Shown: piece after piece, positions 1 through 10,527 of the stretch
Position numbering within the stretch: the stretch's first letter is position 1
Layout of the letters: each line of letters opens with the position of its first letter
Origin: Schistocerca nitens
Lineage: Eukaryota; Arthropoda; Insecta; Orthoptera; Acrididae
Reading direction: 5' to 3'
Assembly: GCF_023898315.1 (NCBI RefSeq)
Contig: NC_064614.1
Location: 1,049,730,432 to 1,049,794,431, forward strand
DNA: 64,000 nt
The notes under the pieces: generated by a model
Databases searched by the model: none
Seen by the model: the letters and a program-made list of their open reading frames with translations, nothing else
Told to the model about the DNA's origin: nothing
Made by a program: the position numbers and the translations under genes

Positions 1-1208
1 TTATTTTAATGTTATTCTATCCAAGTAGTGCAAGTTTATAAAGATACATACCACTGGTAGATCTAGACAGCATGAAGTTTCTCATATGCAACGAGTGGAG
101 CATCTGGGTGGAGAAATTCACTTTATTGCAGTTTTTACCAGTATTACATGAAGCACTATTTAATTCTTCAGAGGAAGAAAGTGAAAATATAAGATATATT
201 TATTCAAGATAGTAGGTTATTTTCACTCCTAGGATTTCATTTTTGTGCTGTTTCCTTCATCAATTTGAGAACTATTTAGCATGGTTTGTATTAGCATCAG
301 CACAGTTTTTAATTGTTATAAAGTTGCTATCATTTAAATGTTAAAAGTAATGGATTGAATGGCATTAAGATCTTTCCCTTCTCACTTCCTCTTTGTCCAT
401 TGGTACATAGTAAATTTTCATAAAGAACATCCTAGCCTGAGTTGGTGTATGAGAAGAGCACAGTACTAGGAACAAAGTGAACAGTTCTCATCAAAGAAAT
501 GGTTTACCTCCAGCATTGAGAGCCTTCATACTATGAAGGGACTTAAGCTGGCAATCAAACAAACGTGTAACACCAACTCACAATTGGCAAAAATCTGTTA
601 CTCGATGCTCACCTGTTTGTCATTAGGACCAATCATCATCAGACCGTCGTTGAAATGTAGGGCATGAAATTCTGCCAGTGATGTGGATGATGCAAATCAT
701 TGTTTCCATACTGACGTATGATCCTGTCTAATTTTTTAAGCTACTGCTTCAGCAAAGCTCTTAAAATGATTTGTGAAAACACATCAGAAATAGCTGCTGC
801 ATGCCCAGCACTCAAAGCAGCTTCAGAAAAGGAAGGAAAGACTTACAGTAATTACGCAGAGTTGACAGCTAACACTTTGACCACATTCATCTGGAAAAGC
901 TTCCTTGTCATTTGGATGTTATATTGTACAGATTCCTATACTCGTACATAAGCTGTGAACTTTTAGAATTTCAGATATGGCAGCATGAATTTAAATATTG
1001 CCTCATACTTGATGGGCATACATCCGATTGCGAGACAAGATGGTGCTCCTATGGAAAATATTACAAGGCCTCCCTCAGACAGTAGTACAATATTATTTAT
1101 CATATATTTAGCTGATACTGTAACTTCTCTACTCCCAACTGTTATTTCACATGGGATAGCCATGCGGTCTGAGGTGCCTTGCCATGGTTCACGCAGCTTG
1201 CTATCTCT
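1..1208. other. AT-rich stretch, no gene recognised
   Basis: I see no coding signature, transposon domain or repeat here. The short open frames at 718-951 and 963-1233 have no recognisable protein and overlap on opposite strands, as chance frames do. It may be intron or intergenic DNA. Confidence 0.5.
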
Positions 1209-1257
1209 CCCCCCCCCCCCCCCTTACTCCTAACAGTTCCCCCCCCCCCCCCCCCCC
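1209..1257. repeat. Two poly-C tracts
   Basis: A 15-nt C run (1209-1223) and a 19-nt C run (1239-1257) are separated by 15 mixed bases. They sit directly against the tRNA-like part of the following SINE, so they may replace or have expanded within its 5' head. Confidence 0.95.
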
Positions 1258-1408
1258 TGTCGGAGGTTTGGGTCCTCCCTCGGGCATGAGTGTGTGTGTG
1301 TGTTGTTCTTAGTGTAAGTTAGAAGTTAGATTAAGTAGAGTGTAGGTCTAGGGACTGATGAGCTCAGCAGTTTGGTCCAATAGGAACTTACCACCACCAC
1401 CACCACCA
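1258..1408 (+). mobile_element. tRNA-derived SINE, 3' portion
   Basis: A Pol III B-box-like stretch (GGTTTGGGTCC, near 1265) is followed by the CTCGGGCATG, TCTAGGGACTGATGA and CTCAGCAGTTTGGTCC blocks. The complete SINEs at 10538, 44414 (minus) and 57987 share the GGGCATG and TAGGGGACTGATGACCTCAG blocks. The 5' A-box half is missing and poly-C stands in its place. The element ends in a (CCA)n tract at about 1390-1415. This is probably a subfamily or sister family of the 10.5-kb SINE. Confidence 0.75.
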
Positions 1409-1415
1409 CCACTAC

Positions 1416-1834
1416 CCAACTGTTACAACATGCCTCTATTCAGTTAATATGTCTGTGGGATACCTGCCATAGTCTACATTGTGCTGTCATAATACTGGCT
1501 GATAAAACTTGGCAAGGAATATCAGCTTGCAAATGCCAAGTAGCGACAGATCCTTACAAAAAATTAAAGCAGCTTGATTCATGGCTGAATGCGGGAGTCC
1601 ACATGTTACCAGTAACCTTGACTGCATGATTCCTAGTACCAATCTTTGACTGTCAGCTGACATGGTAAATCCACAGTAAGTATTTTCTTTGGAGAATAGA
1701 ACATGCAAGAAATGTTTATTGTGCACTGGCATGTATTTCATGGTGCATGCCTCCCACCTCAGTGCTAATCCTGTATCGTTCACTGCTGTGACACCAACTG
1801 AGTTACAGTGCAATCTTCCACCACAAAGGTTTAT
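1416..1834. other. No feature recognised
   Basis: The 142-residue minus-strand frame across 1487-1915 is largely the poly-Ser/poly-Asn translation of the trinucleotide repeat to its right. The remainder has no recognisable domain, so I do not regard it as a gene. Confidence 0.4.
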
Positions 1835-1869
1835 ATTATTATTATTATTATTATTAATATTATTAATAT

Positions 1870-1907
<38 letters not shown>
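1835..1907. repeat. Trinucleotide microsatellite (ATT)n-(ACT)n
   Basis: An interrupted ATT run (about 1835-1869) passes directly into roughly twelve ACT units (1871-1907). It creates artificial homopolymeric frames on both strands. Confidence 0.95.
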
Positions 1908-2129
1908 GTTACCACAGTGGTATCAGGCTAGTGCTCACCAAATCAGACAAAATACAGCACTCCTGTGTTAGAATTTGTATGTGAGTGATACCTTCACTAC
2001 AGGTTAAATGCCTGAGGGTGTACAAAGGAGGGCAGCTTGAATGCTCAATGTATTTGACCCATGGGTAGTGTAACTGAGATGTTGGAAAAACTGAACTGAC
2101 AGATGCATGAAGATAAGTGAAAGCTCATA

Positions 2130-2640
2130 AAGGGTTATTCCATGTCAGACTAACACGGGGCCAAACCACACCATCTCAGATTTTCTTGAAATTTGGCATA
2201 GGTGTACTGTTAGTATAGACATAGAAAAATGTGAAATTTTGCTGGGCCAAGTCAATTCCTGAATTACAGAGCTGTAAAATTATAAATTGGCCCAAAAACT
2301 GGGAATGGCAGGTTTTAGAGTTGCATTAGAAGCTTTTCTAAGTGAGCTACAGACCATGGATCAATACCATTTTATAGTATTTTTCACACTCATTCCTATG
2401 GTATACAACAAGATATGGTTAATATAAGAAAATTCTTTTCAAAACAAAATTTAAAATTATTTTTTTTTTGAAAAGTACATGTTTTAACATTTCCAGATTT
2501 ATGCTGTTGTAAATCACAGGCCAAAATATAAATTTGGGATGATAGTTTCTTCATTAGTAAAAAAAAATCCAATAATTCAACTGTGTACTTATGTTAATTG
2601 TTACAACTCTACTAATGTTGATATTTTCAAACATAAACAT
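2130..2640 (+). mobile_element. End segment of an uncharacterised DNA transposon (left edge)
   Basis: A segment starting GGTTATTCCATGTCAGAC carries a 25-bp motif at 2175-2199. The same motif recurs inverted at 6741-6765 with 23 of 25 bases matching. At 6.7 kb it lies outside the start of a decayed transposon-type protein gene, so the two could be the terminal regions of one element of about 4.7 kb, or edges of two copies. The rest is AT-rich and non-coding. I recall this segment as a common dispersed repeat in locust DNA, but have not verified that. Confidence 0.5.
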
Positions 2641-2700
2641 TGTTATGATAAAGATTTAAGTAAATAGTCCACTGTAAAACTTAATAGTAAGTAACAGGTT

Positions 2701-2874
2701 CTGTTTAACACGTGATTTCCCTAAATCGCTCGAGGCAAATGCCGGGATGGTTCCTTTGAAAGGGCACGGCCGATTTCCTTCCCCATCCTTCCCTCACTCG
2801 AGCTTGCGCTCTGTCTCTAATGACCTCGTTGTCGACGTGACGTTAAACACTAATCTCCTCCTCCTGTTTATCAC
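2701..2874 (+). mobile_element. 5'-truncated tRNA-SINE with target-site duplication
   Basis: The body at 2712-2863 contains the blocks GTGATTTCCCTAAATCGCT, GGCAAATGCCGGGATGG and GACGTTAAACACTAATCTCC, shared with the SINEs at 47.0, 60.4 and 63.3 kb. The tRNA-like head is absent. It is flanked by an 11-bp direct repeat (CTGTTTAACAC at 2701-2711, CTGTTTATCAC at 2864-2874, one mismatch), the expected target-site duplication of LINE-driven retroposition. It lies inside the 2.1-6.8 kb transposon interval. Confidence 0.85.
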
Positions 2875-3485
2875 TTTTAAGTTTGAAAAAGCTTCATTCG
2901 TTTGGTACACATCACTTCCAAGTAAAATATATGTTCTTCCAGTAGGATTCACAGGTTTTATTTTCACCAAAACAACCATTACTGATACTCACAGAATATA
3001 AGAATTTCTTGGATATGAAAAGTGCGGTGATGCATGTGCATACTTTCAAAGGGCTGCACATGTGGCAGTCTGTCATCTGCAGAGTGTGCCTTCGACTTTT
3101 GTATGTGTGTGCGAGATCACCGTCATAGCCTGCCATGTGGTCAACTCTACTTAAGGCCAGCCAAGCAGTGCTCAGCCTTTTCTCTGTGTGCTTTGCTGTA
3201 GCTCTTTGTGTGCATGTTGGTTCCTTCTGAATGTTACTTAAATAGGACACATACGAGAAACGTGTGCGACAACACTGTTAAGCTTTTGGGACTACTGACA
3301 GTTAATGTTGGACCAAATGTGTGAACTTTTCAAAAATGTACTGTAAGTGCATCCATGTTATTGAATCCTGGGTTGACTTTTACCACTGAAGGAAGCAACC
3401 ACATCAGTCCTGTTGAACACGGGCGGCGAACGCCATGGGTTAAGTTGTCATTGTCATTTGTGTCTGATATGATAGTCATATGCTG
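2875..3485. other. No feature recognised, possible gypsy LTR or leader remnant
   Basis: No coding similarity is visible. It precedes the gypsy gag remains and could hold a decayed LTR, but I cannot find a matching LTR after 5400. Confidence 0.3.
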
Positions 3486-5400
3486 ATTAGATTGTGAGAG
3501 ATGCTATTACTCTTTTAATTCCAGATCTTGAGATGTGAGTGTGACCTCTAGTGTGAAAATCCACCCCTTTCTGAGGTTTTAGCTATAGCACAGTGAGCAG
3601 CGGATAACCAAATTGAGTCATGGTGTGCAGTATCTGCAGTCCAACCCTCTCCCCTACAACAAGCTTCATATAGTTCGCAGTGAGAAGACATGGGCTCGGT
3701 GGCCCGCACAAGATCACAGCATCAAGGCGGCTGGTGTCGCAAAGTAAACTGGCCAGTGAACAGCAACATACGCGTTCCACACTCCTATACTGTCCTTATT
3801 GTTTCATTAACCATGAGCACCCAAACTCCCCAAAACACTAAGCTAAATGTCATAATTGCATCGAGAAAGGTCACATTGCTTCTATTTGTAATGCTAAAAC
3901 TTAGCACAACGATCCTGATGTGGATATGGACAACATTGTATTGACTATTTCTGTTGTGTCAACCAAGTTTTCATTGATGTTGTGGTTTTTCATGAAGTTC
4001 TACACATGCAAGTGGATACAGGAGCTGCAGTAATCTAGTTAAAGTCACAAATTTGTATGAGCTTGAGTTTCTCTTCGCTTCTCCCTGTGTCACGAAAGTT
4101 AGTAAATTACAATAAACAGTGTGTTCTTGTTCTTGGCCAGTTCTCTGCCGCAGTGACCTAAAAGTCAGTAGTCCAGTCATGCACATTTCTTGTAGATAAC
4201 ACATGTAAGGAGCATCTTTTGCATTAGTTGCTTTTAAGTTGTTTGGTTTCACCATTTCAGATGAAGTGAATTTAGTGTCTGAAAATGTGCTGTGTACACA
4301 GTTATATGCATTATGTTCCGAGTTTTCCTCTTTGTTCTCTCCTGGATTGGAATGTACCAACAGTTTTCAAGTGCACATTACCATGAAACCTGCTTGGCCT
4401 CGTCTTCTGGGCCCACCTACTTCCAGTGGCAGTCAGGGAACAAGTGAAAGATGAGTTAGATCGCCTCACGGAATCTGGTATTGTTAGACTTGTTGTATTA
4501 AGTGAACGGTCTACTCCCTTAATTATAGTAAAGAAACCATTGGGCTGGTTACACCTCTGTGCCAAGTTTCAAATGTCTGTGAATGCACAAACACCGTGCA
4601 TGGGCAAACATTTCAAAGTTATCAGGTGGTCAATATTTCTCAAAAGTTCGCCTGTTGGACACCTATTTACAACTCCATTTAGATAGAGAGTCACGACATG
4701 TGAGTTGTCAATACCATCTTCTTTCTTTACCATTACTTGCAGCTGTCTTTCAGAGTTGCAGTGCTACTGCTATTTTTCTCTGGTTTTTGGGGCAACTTAC
4801 ATCGTCTGTGCTGGACTGTGCTAACTATTTGGATAATATTGTAGTTTCCGGTGCCTCCACTGAGGAGCATTTACAAAATCTCCATACTCATTTTACTCTC
4901 ATCCAAGTGGCCAAGTTGAAGTGTAATTTAGAAAAATATCAATTTTTTTTAAGCTTTTATCATTCATCTTTTGAAGTTTCTTACGAGGGTCTCAAACCCC
5001 TGCATCAACCTGTTTCTGCTATTATGTTACTTACACACCCTATGTCAGTCTTAAGAATTTCAGGTTTTTATAGGTAAAGTCACCTATCATAATAAATTTT
5101 TGTCTTGGACAGCGACAATTGCGAAGCCAATCGCTGCGCCATGTGACTCATGTTCACTGGCTGCTGGCTTGCGAAACCACATTTTCCACCCATAAGCCCA
5201 CGTTACAGTCTGGGACCTGCGTAGTAGTGTACCAGCAAGGTTCCCACTTGCTCCTAGCAACAGATGCTTCAAATTACTGGTTGCGGGCGGTACTGGCTCA
5301 TAGATATCATGATGTCTCCTAGCAGCATATTCAGCTCAAGACATTGAATCCAAATGTTTCTCGAAAAACTGCTTTGAACAAGAACTGACTATCCAAAGAA
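3486..5400 (+). pseudogene. Ty3/gypsy gag-pol relic
   Basis: A heavily broken retrotransposon polyprotein on the plus strand. Modules occur in normal order. A gag-like fragment (about 3490-3600, residues ENPPLSEVLAIAQ) is followed by a CCHC zinc knuckle with C-x2-C-x4-H-x4-C spacing (3848-3889, frame 2). An aspartic protease active site DTGAA (4015-4029, frame 1) is followed at once by a stop. Next come a protease-RT linker (about 4230-4430), the RT start (4426-4686, DELDRLTESGIV), the RT palm with YLDN instead of YLDD at 4826-4837, the RT thumb (to about 5077), and an RNase H start (LLLATDASNY, about 5238-5270). Frames change repeatedly and several in-frame stops are present. No integrase and no paired LTRs are visible. 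In a live element it would encode capsid, protease and replication enzymes; here it cannot function. Confidence 0.85.
3848..3889 (+). other. CCHC zinc-knuckle codons in the gypsy relic
   Basis: The frame-2 translation gives C-H-N-C, four residues, H, four residues, C: the retroviral-type nucleocapsid knuckle that binds element RNA. A degenerate CPYC motif lies just upstream at 3791. An in-frame stop separates the two. Confidence 0.85.
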
Positions 5401-5499
5401 TGCATCAATAACATGCATTTACTCTGAAAACTAGATCAAAAATATTGGTGATAAACTTTTCTTGAATTCAGAAGTTTGCAAAAGGGGAGTGTCAAAATC

Positions 5500-5700
5500 T
5501 CCTGATGAACTAAAATTAGCGGACATATCAGGCTACATCACTGTTCTCTATCAAGCAAACTTGGTGGCTTGGGTGTGTCTTACAACACAAAAATGAAGAA
5601 CTTGATGAAGTAAAAATAACTTTTCTTCATCCAGCTGGGCCATATATATCCTCCTTTTTGTGGCACCTTCCCCGGGGCCAACACAGCACTGCCACACACA
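5500..5700 (+). pseudogene. Possible C-terminal fragment of the uncharacterised transposon protein
   Basis: The plus-strand reading contains DISGYITVLYQANLVAW, then after a one-base frameshift NEELDEVKITFLHPAGP (about 5595-5650). This looks like the C-terminal module I associate with proteins of the type encoded on the opposite strand at 5985-6688. If so, the two parts are now in opposite orientation and the element has been rearranged. Recognition is from memory; treat as tentative. Confidence 0.35.
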
Positions 5701-5984
5701 TGGCCTTGTGAAAGTATGTGCATGTGTCACTGCATTCCTCCCCTCTTAGATAGATCAGATTCTTGTCCTTTTTGTATGCTGGACTCTGGCTAAGATGGTG
5801 TGGTGCAATGGGAGCGTGTATGTTCTTATTTAAGCATATGTAATACAAGTCTTTTCGAAATCTTTTATTTACTTCAGTCTGATGCAGTAACTGTCTCATA
5901 TTCTTTAATACCTGGCATGGCTCTACCATCTACATTATATTCATAAAATGAATTTACATTTTCCAGTGCCTATATTGGCAACCT

Positions 5985-6688
5985 TTATCCTGGTTTTAAA
6001 TTTGGACCTTCCAAAAAGCCTTTTTCTTTAACAATTCTTTTTGACTGCCTGGCCATGTAGTTCGGTGCATTGAATTCACGCATTATGTTTCGAATGCTCC
6101 AATTATTTGGCAAACATGTTCCCAGAAGCATTAGCCTTTTCATTATACTCTTACAGATGGAAAACTTATTTTTCAGATTTTTTACAATTTCACATTTCTC
6201 AACATCATTGTTGCTTTCTGATGACAAACTTTCAGCAGAAGCAGAAAACAGTTTCATAGTCGCAGAAATTTTTCTTACTTTCGATGTACAGTATTATATT
6301 TTGTTTTTCTCTTAGCAGTGGGAGACTTGCCCAACTTTTCAAGAGATATATTAAGTGACTGTACAACCTCTGAAGTAGTTATAAATTCTGTATCAGTGTG
6401 CAGTAATGTTTCTGAGTAAGAATGCTCATGTTCAACATTTTTGTCACTTAGGGACTGTACATTTTTTAACACAGTAATTTTCTTCCTACATTTATCATGG
6501 ATTTTTGAATTGCAGTTACAATTCAGGCATGCATTATGTGATATTTCTGAGCTTTCTTCTGTCTCTAACAAAGTGATTTTTTCTGTAACGCGTTGCAACA
6601 CTGTATTCTCAATGTCTGCTCCCATCTTGATGGACAGTGTGTCATTTTCTATCGTGGGGGGGGGGGGGGGGGGGAGACATTCAAACAC
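5985..6688 (-). pseudogene. N-terminal part of an uncharacterised insect transposon protein
   Basis: Two consecutive minus-strand frames (6688-6275, 137 residues; 6257-5985, 90 residues) read as one protein broken by a stop and a frame change. The first part is acidic and rich in Ser/Thr with a small Cys cluster (ACLNCNCNSKIHDKC). Its start is polyproline made by a G19 tract. The second part contains a helical segment, then LLGTCLPNNWSIRNIMREF and a basic run, suggesting a helix-turn-helix DNA-binding region, and ends GFLEGPNLKPG. I recognise the style of a widespread insect protein family linked to DNA transposons but cannot name the superfamily. The gene starts just inside the inverted end motif at 6741-6765, consistent with a transposon-encoded gene reading inward. 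The DDE-like or C-terminal half is missing here. Confidence 0.6.
6656..6674. repeat. Poly-G tract (19 nt)
   Basis: An uninterrupted run of 19 G lies inside the decayed transposon gene, where it translates on the minus strand to prolines. Confidence 0.95.
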
Positions 6689-6740
6689 AGTTAATGTTGA
6701 AGTAGAAAATCACTTTTTAAAAATTAGCCATAACTAAACT

Positions 6741-6765
6741 GTGCCAAATTTTAAGAAAATCTGAG
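6741..6765 (-). repeat. Inverted end motif of the uncharacterised transposon (right edge)
   Basis: On the minus strand this reads CTCAGATTTTCTTAAAATTT followed by GGCAC. It matches the plus-strand motif at 2175-2199 at 23 of 25 positions. It lies about 50 bp outside the start of the transposon-type frame. Confidence 0.6.
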
Positions 6766-6825
6766 GCAGTGAAGTGTGGACAAAAATAGGAGTTTCCCTG
6801 CTGTTCACAAACATTCAGCTGGAAA

Positions 6826-8860
6826 AAAATGTTGGCTCTCATGCAAAGTTACCTGTGGATACATTGCTACAGGAACTGTAAGTCATAAGCAGTTCATTTG
6901 AAAATACTGGACTCAAACTGTGATCACGATGCTTTCTTTGTGAATGGGAAAGAAATTCCTGAATTACTTGATATGTCTGCCAGTTTTTAAATGAGTGTAT
7001 TAGCATAATGTCTCATAAACTACATGTTAAAATTTACTCTTAACTTGAAGTACTTTGTTACTTTGATTTGCTAACATTAGTGGCCAGAATTGTCTACTTC
7101 GCTGATAATGTGATGATGAAATATGCAAGTTTTGCCAGATGTTGTTTGCTTTGGACAATCATCTCTTACCTGCTTGCAATAGTAATCTGAGAGATCAATG
7201 CTTCAGAAATTTTGTCATTAGCTTTACTTCTGCAAGTGGTATTCTCACACAATCATTACACATTGAGTGTAATGATGTATTAGCAGTAGATAAGAGTTCA
7301 GTGGTCATAATCTGTCTAACAAATTGTTACTGGCAACATTAAGGAAAGTAACTGTGCAAGACATAGTGAACTTTTTTTGGGGGGGAGGGGGAGAAATAAT
7401 GTATTGAGAGCAGATGGCAGTCTTGATGTGCTGTTGGATTGGTAAGGCACACAGGAATTACTATTCACTGCTTATTTGCTGCTTACTGATAAGCCTATAG
7501 CTGTATACAAGGTGTACATAAAGTGCGGGAATACTTTCAATTATTTACTGCACAAGAACTAGACATTGTACAGATGTCATACATATTGCATTTTGAAGAG
7601 AAACTCTGAAAGCTTTTTTTTACAAACATTCAATATGTGAACCATGAGTGACCCGGCAGACGTCAATACAGTAATCCAATTCTTGCCATACCCGTCCCAG
7701 CATGGCGTCGTCGACTGTGGCAGTCACTGCCTGTATTCTCTCACGGAGCTGTGCTACATCACATTGTAGAGGCGGTACACCACACCAGATCTTTAATGTG
7801 TCCCCACAGAAAAAAGCCGCACGGATTGAGATCTGGTGATTGGGGAGGCCATTTCGAAACAGCTGTCCCCTTCTGTAGCACAGGCGATCCATCGATGTGG
7901 CAGCTCCGTGTACAGGCACCCACAAACTTCACGATGAAAATAGGGTGGAGCCCCATCCTGCTGAAAGATGCCTGGAGAGTCCGATTGCATTTGAGGCATC
8001 AGCCATTGCTGCACACTTGTTTTTGTCGAACTCCAAAACACATAAGGCTCACTCCACACCTGAACTCGCAATGTTTGCGACTAGCGCTGACTATCGACAA
8101 ATTACCAAACTATGTTGTGGTGTATACATGAAAATAAACTTTCAGCGTTTCTCTTTAAAATGACATATTTATGATATCTGTACAATGTTCGGTTCTTGTG
8201 CAATAAATAAATAATTGAAAGTGTTGCCGGACTTTTGTACACCTTGTATAGTGTTCGGTTAGAAGGTAAGGTGTTACATGATAGATCGGTGTTGATGACT
8301 TACAAGCACATACTCATACTACAGCTCAGGAGTATTTTGTTGTGGGATGTGAATATGCATTGACTAAATCTTTCCAGAATGCTGTCGTAATGTTTGTTAC
8401 ACGTGCACCACCTTTTCAAATTGCCAATTGTTTTCATTTACTAACACAAACGTTAAGTATTTGTTCTTTTGTGTCATGGTGAGTGCCAGAGTTTTCAAAG
8501 TTTGTGAAATGTGTTTTCTTTCCACCCTGGCCTTTTTTTATCAACTGAAATTTAATTTGGATATTGGAAGAAATGTGCAAGTTTTGCCAGAGTTTGGCTG
8601 TTGTGGCCAAACATCTCTTACCTGCTTGCAATAACAATCTGAGAGTGCATTTTTACAGAAGTTGCGAGCCATCTGCTCTACTTCAACTACGTTCTCTCAA
8701 ACAGTTAACATTCTTGCTACACATGTGAATATTGTGAGGTAATAAAGGTTCTCCATAATTTCTTGATTATTTGATCAACCATAATTGCAGTAAATTTATA
8801 CAAACAAAATTCCTTGAACCTTGACTAGTTGAACTTTGTTACAAAGGTTCATCATCACTG
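6826..8860 (+). repeat. Left paralogous block with palindromic-core repeat units
   Basis: Excluding the 7508-8246 insertion, this block aligns by eye to 24.28-25.65 kb. Shared runs include GATGATGAAATATGCAAGTT, GCAGATGGCAGTCTTGATGT (one mismatch), TTTCCAGAATGCTGTCGTAA and GAGTGCCAGAGTTTTCAAAG. It contains three copies of a recurring unit: a degenerate one near 6826-6885, and clear ones at 7123-7210 and 8573-8670. The core starts TGCAAG, runs through AGATGTTTGGC, and returns as GCCAAACATCT...CTTGCA, so it can fold back on itself. No coding capacity is evident. Confidence 0.8.
7508..8246 (-). mobile_element. Internally deleted Tc1/mariner-superfamily element, TA target site
   Basis: The ends CAAGGTGTAC (7508) and GTACACCTTG (8246) begin inverted repeats of about 105-110 bp with high identity. 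TA flanks both sides (7506-7507, 8247-8248). The minus strand carries only the catalytic half of a transposase: FQQDGAPPYFHREV, then CPTE- to SPDLNPCGFFLWGHIKD-type sequence, then a C-terminus like LDYCIDVCRVTHGSHIE, spread over frames at 8071-7793, 7956-7759 and 7925-7620. The N-terminal DNA-binding half is absent, so the 739-bp copy is non-autonomous. The paralogous block at 25.0 kb preserves the empty site (TGTATATAGTG), which directly confirms the borders and TA duplication. Confidence 0.9.
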
Positions 8861-9628
8861 AAGCAAAAAAAGGGGCTTGGAAGCAACTGGTTTTAATATA
8901 TTCATAAACTTTTAGTTACTCAGTGGAGTCACTGACTTTTCAGGCGTCTACTTATTTCTCATTTCTGAAATTCTGGTACTAACCATATGCCTGATGCTGT
9001 GCTGCAGTAATGATCACTGCATGTAGGAAACATCACAATGTGTCGCAATTTGAAATGTGCAGACCTCCATGGTTCTCACATTTGTGGGCTGGTACTTAGC
9101 AGACGGTTGCCTTTTTTTTATTGTTTCTAGATGAAGAAGGTAGTTGCAAATGGTAAGGATTTGTTTTGCTGTTGGGAACACTGATTGGAAGCTTATAGAA
9201 TAACTGAATGGTGGAATAGACTTGTTCGACTGAAAACTTGTATCTAAATCAATAATTTCTATTAAATCACACTGGTTAGTTTGCCAAAATATGGGGTTCT
9301 ATTTCAGTAACAATATTTTAGTCAACAGTGTTAATTACTCTGAAACTTAATGAGTGCAGTTGTTAATAATGTGTATTTCTTTTGCAACATCCTTTTACTG
9401 TTGTCATAGGTTCAGAGAAATTGTCACAAAAACATACATTCTGTCCCTGCAGACACAGGCCCTGACAATCAGCAAATGGAAAAATTATTGTAAGACCATC
9501 TGAGGAAGCCATCTAGGCCACTTATGTGCTATTTTCACCTGAGATTGTAACTATTGCCCAAAGAACTAACACTCATCCACTGCACCATCAACTATATTTT
9601 TGGCTTGCTGGTATGCTCCAGAATTGCG
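8861..9628. other. No feature recognised
   Basis: AT-rich DNA without a recognisable gene or repeat. Confidence 0.4.
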
Positions 9629-9775
9629 AACTTCAGTTTATTGGGAGAGTTTTAGGAGAGTGTTGGTCATCTTTAAAGGAGACCGCGTGTAGAACACTAG
9701 AGTGACCCATTCTTGAGTACTGTTAAAGTGTTTGGGACCCTTACCTGGTCGGGTTAAAGGAAAACGTAATTAATT
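9629..9775 (+). mobile_element. LINE fragment (CR1-like, post-RT region)
   Basis: The plus-strand translation includes FIGRVLGECWSSLKETA, then PILEYC*SVWDPYLVG. It aligns with the segment after the reverse transcriptase in the copy at 17.5-17.65 kb (VGRTLRRCDKPTKETA, PLLEYCCAVWDPYHVG). It has two in-frame stops and is short. Confidence 0.75.
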
Positions 9776-10527
9776 CACTTCAACTGCTTTGTTGCCCTGG
9801 GTAGCTGGTATCTCTCTCTGCTGTCAAAACTGGTCAAAAACAGTTGGTGATAGGACAATTCCAGTAATGTAGACCAGTCCAGTTGCATTCTCTCAGGTTT
9901 CTGTTAAGTACAGGTAACTGTTAAGTACAGGCAAACGAATAGTTATCTACTGGTCTTATTTATAGTTCTTGTTATGCAGTCGTAATGCAGTAGATCTCAC
10001 CTCAATTAGATAATTACCAATCAGTTGATGTGGCAAAAGGATTATTAACATTAAGTCACAAGATTAGTCACTATGTTAGGTGATATGTAACACAATATTT
10101 TTCAGATTGAACATAAAATGTAACTACAGCATCAAATTGCACAGTGAAAGTATGTTCATACTATTTGACACTGACTGTTACTGCATTGGATTGTTACCAT
10201 AGCAGAACAACATTTTCACAGTTATTCAGTAATTGAAGTCAAATATGAACTCATGTTGTTAAAGCAATTACGAGATATTGTCATTTATTTAATAAGCAAC
10301 ACATGACAGAATATGAAATTGTACTCAAATGTGGTACATTTTACGACCTGTTAAGACTGCATCAAATTTTTCCGTACTGAGTGACATAGTTGTTGCCTCT
10401 GTGATTTATGGCTGCTTGTATACTCTCGGACTCAAATGGTCATGTAAAGACTGGTATGAGAACTTTCTATTATTTCATGAACTACATAATACTTCAAAAA
10501 TCAGCTATGTTGAATGCGGTTCTTTTC
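9776..10527. other. No feature recognised
   Basis: AT-rich. It contains a short local duplication (CTGTTAAGTACAGG, near 9901-9930) but nothing else I can assign. Confidence 0.4.

Noticed and set aside
1487-1915. 142-residue minus-strand frame with poly-Ser and poly-Asn
   Set aside because: The repeats come from the ACT/ATT microsatellite; the rest has no recognisable domain and a competing plus-strand frame exists.
7620-8110. Host SETMAR-like gene
   Set aside because: It lies between TA-flanked inverted repeats and contains only the catalytic half with frame breaks, so it is a transposon relic.
9120-9165. Micro-exon between TTGTTTCTAG and a GTAAGG-like donor
   Set aside because: Only about 22 bp, no homology and no neighbouring exon to connect to.
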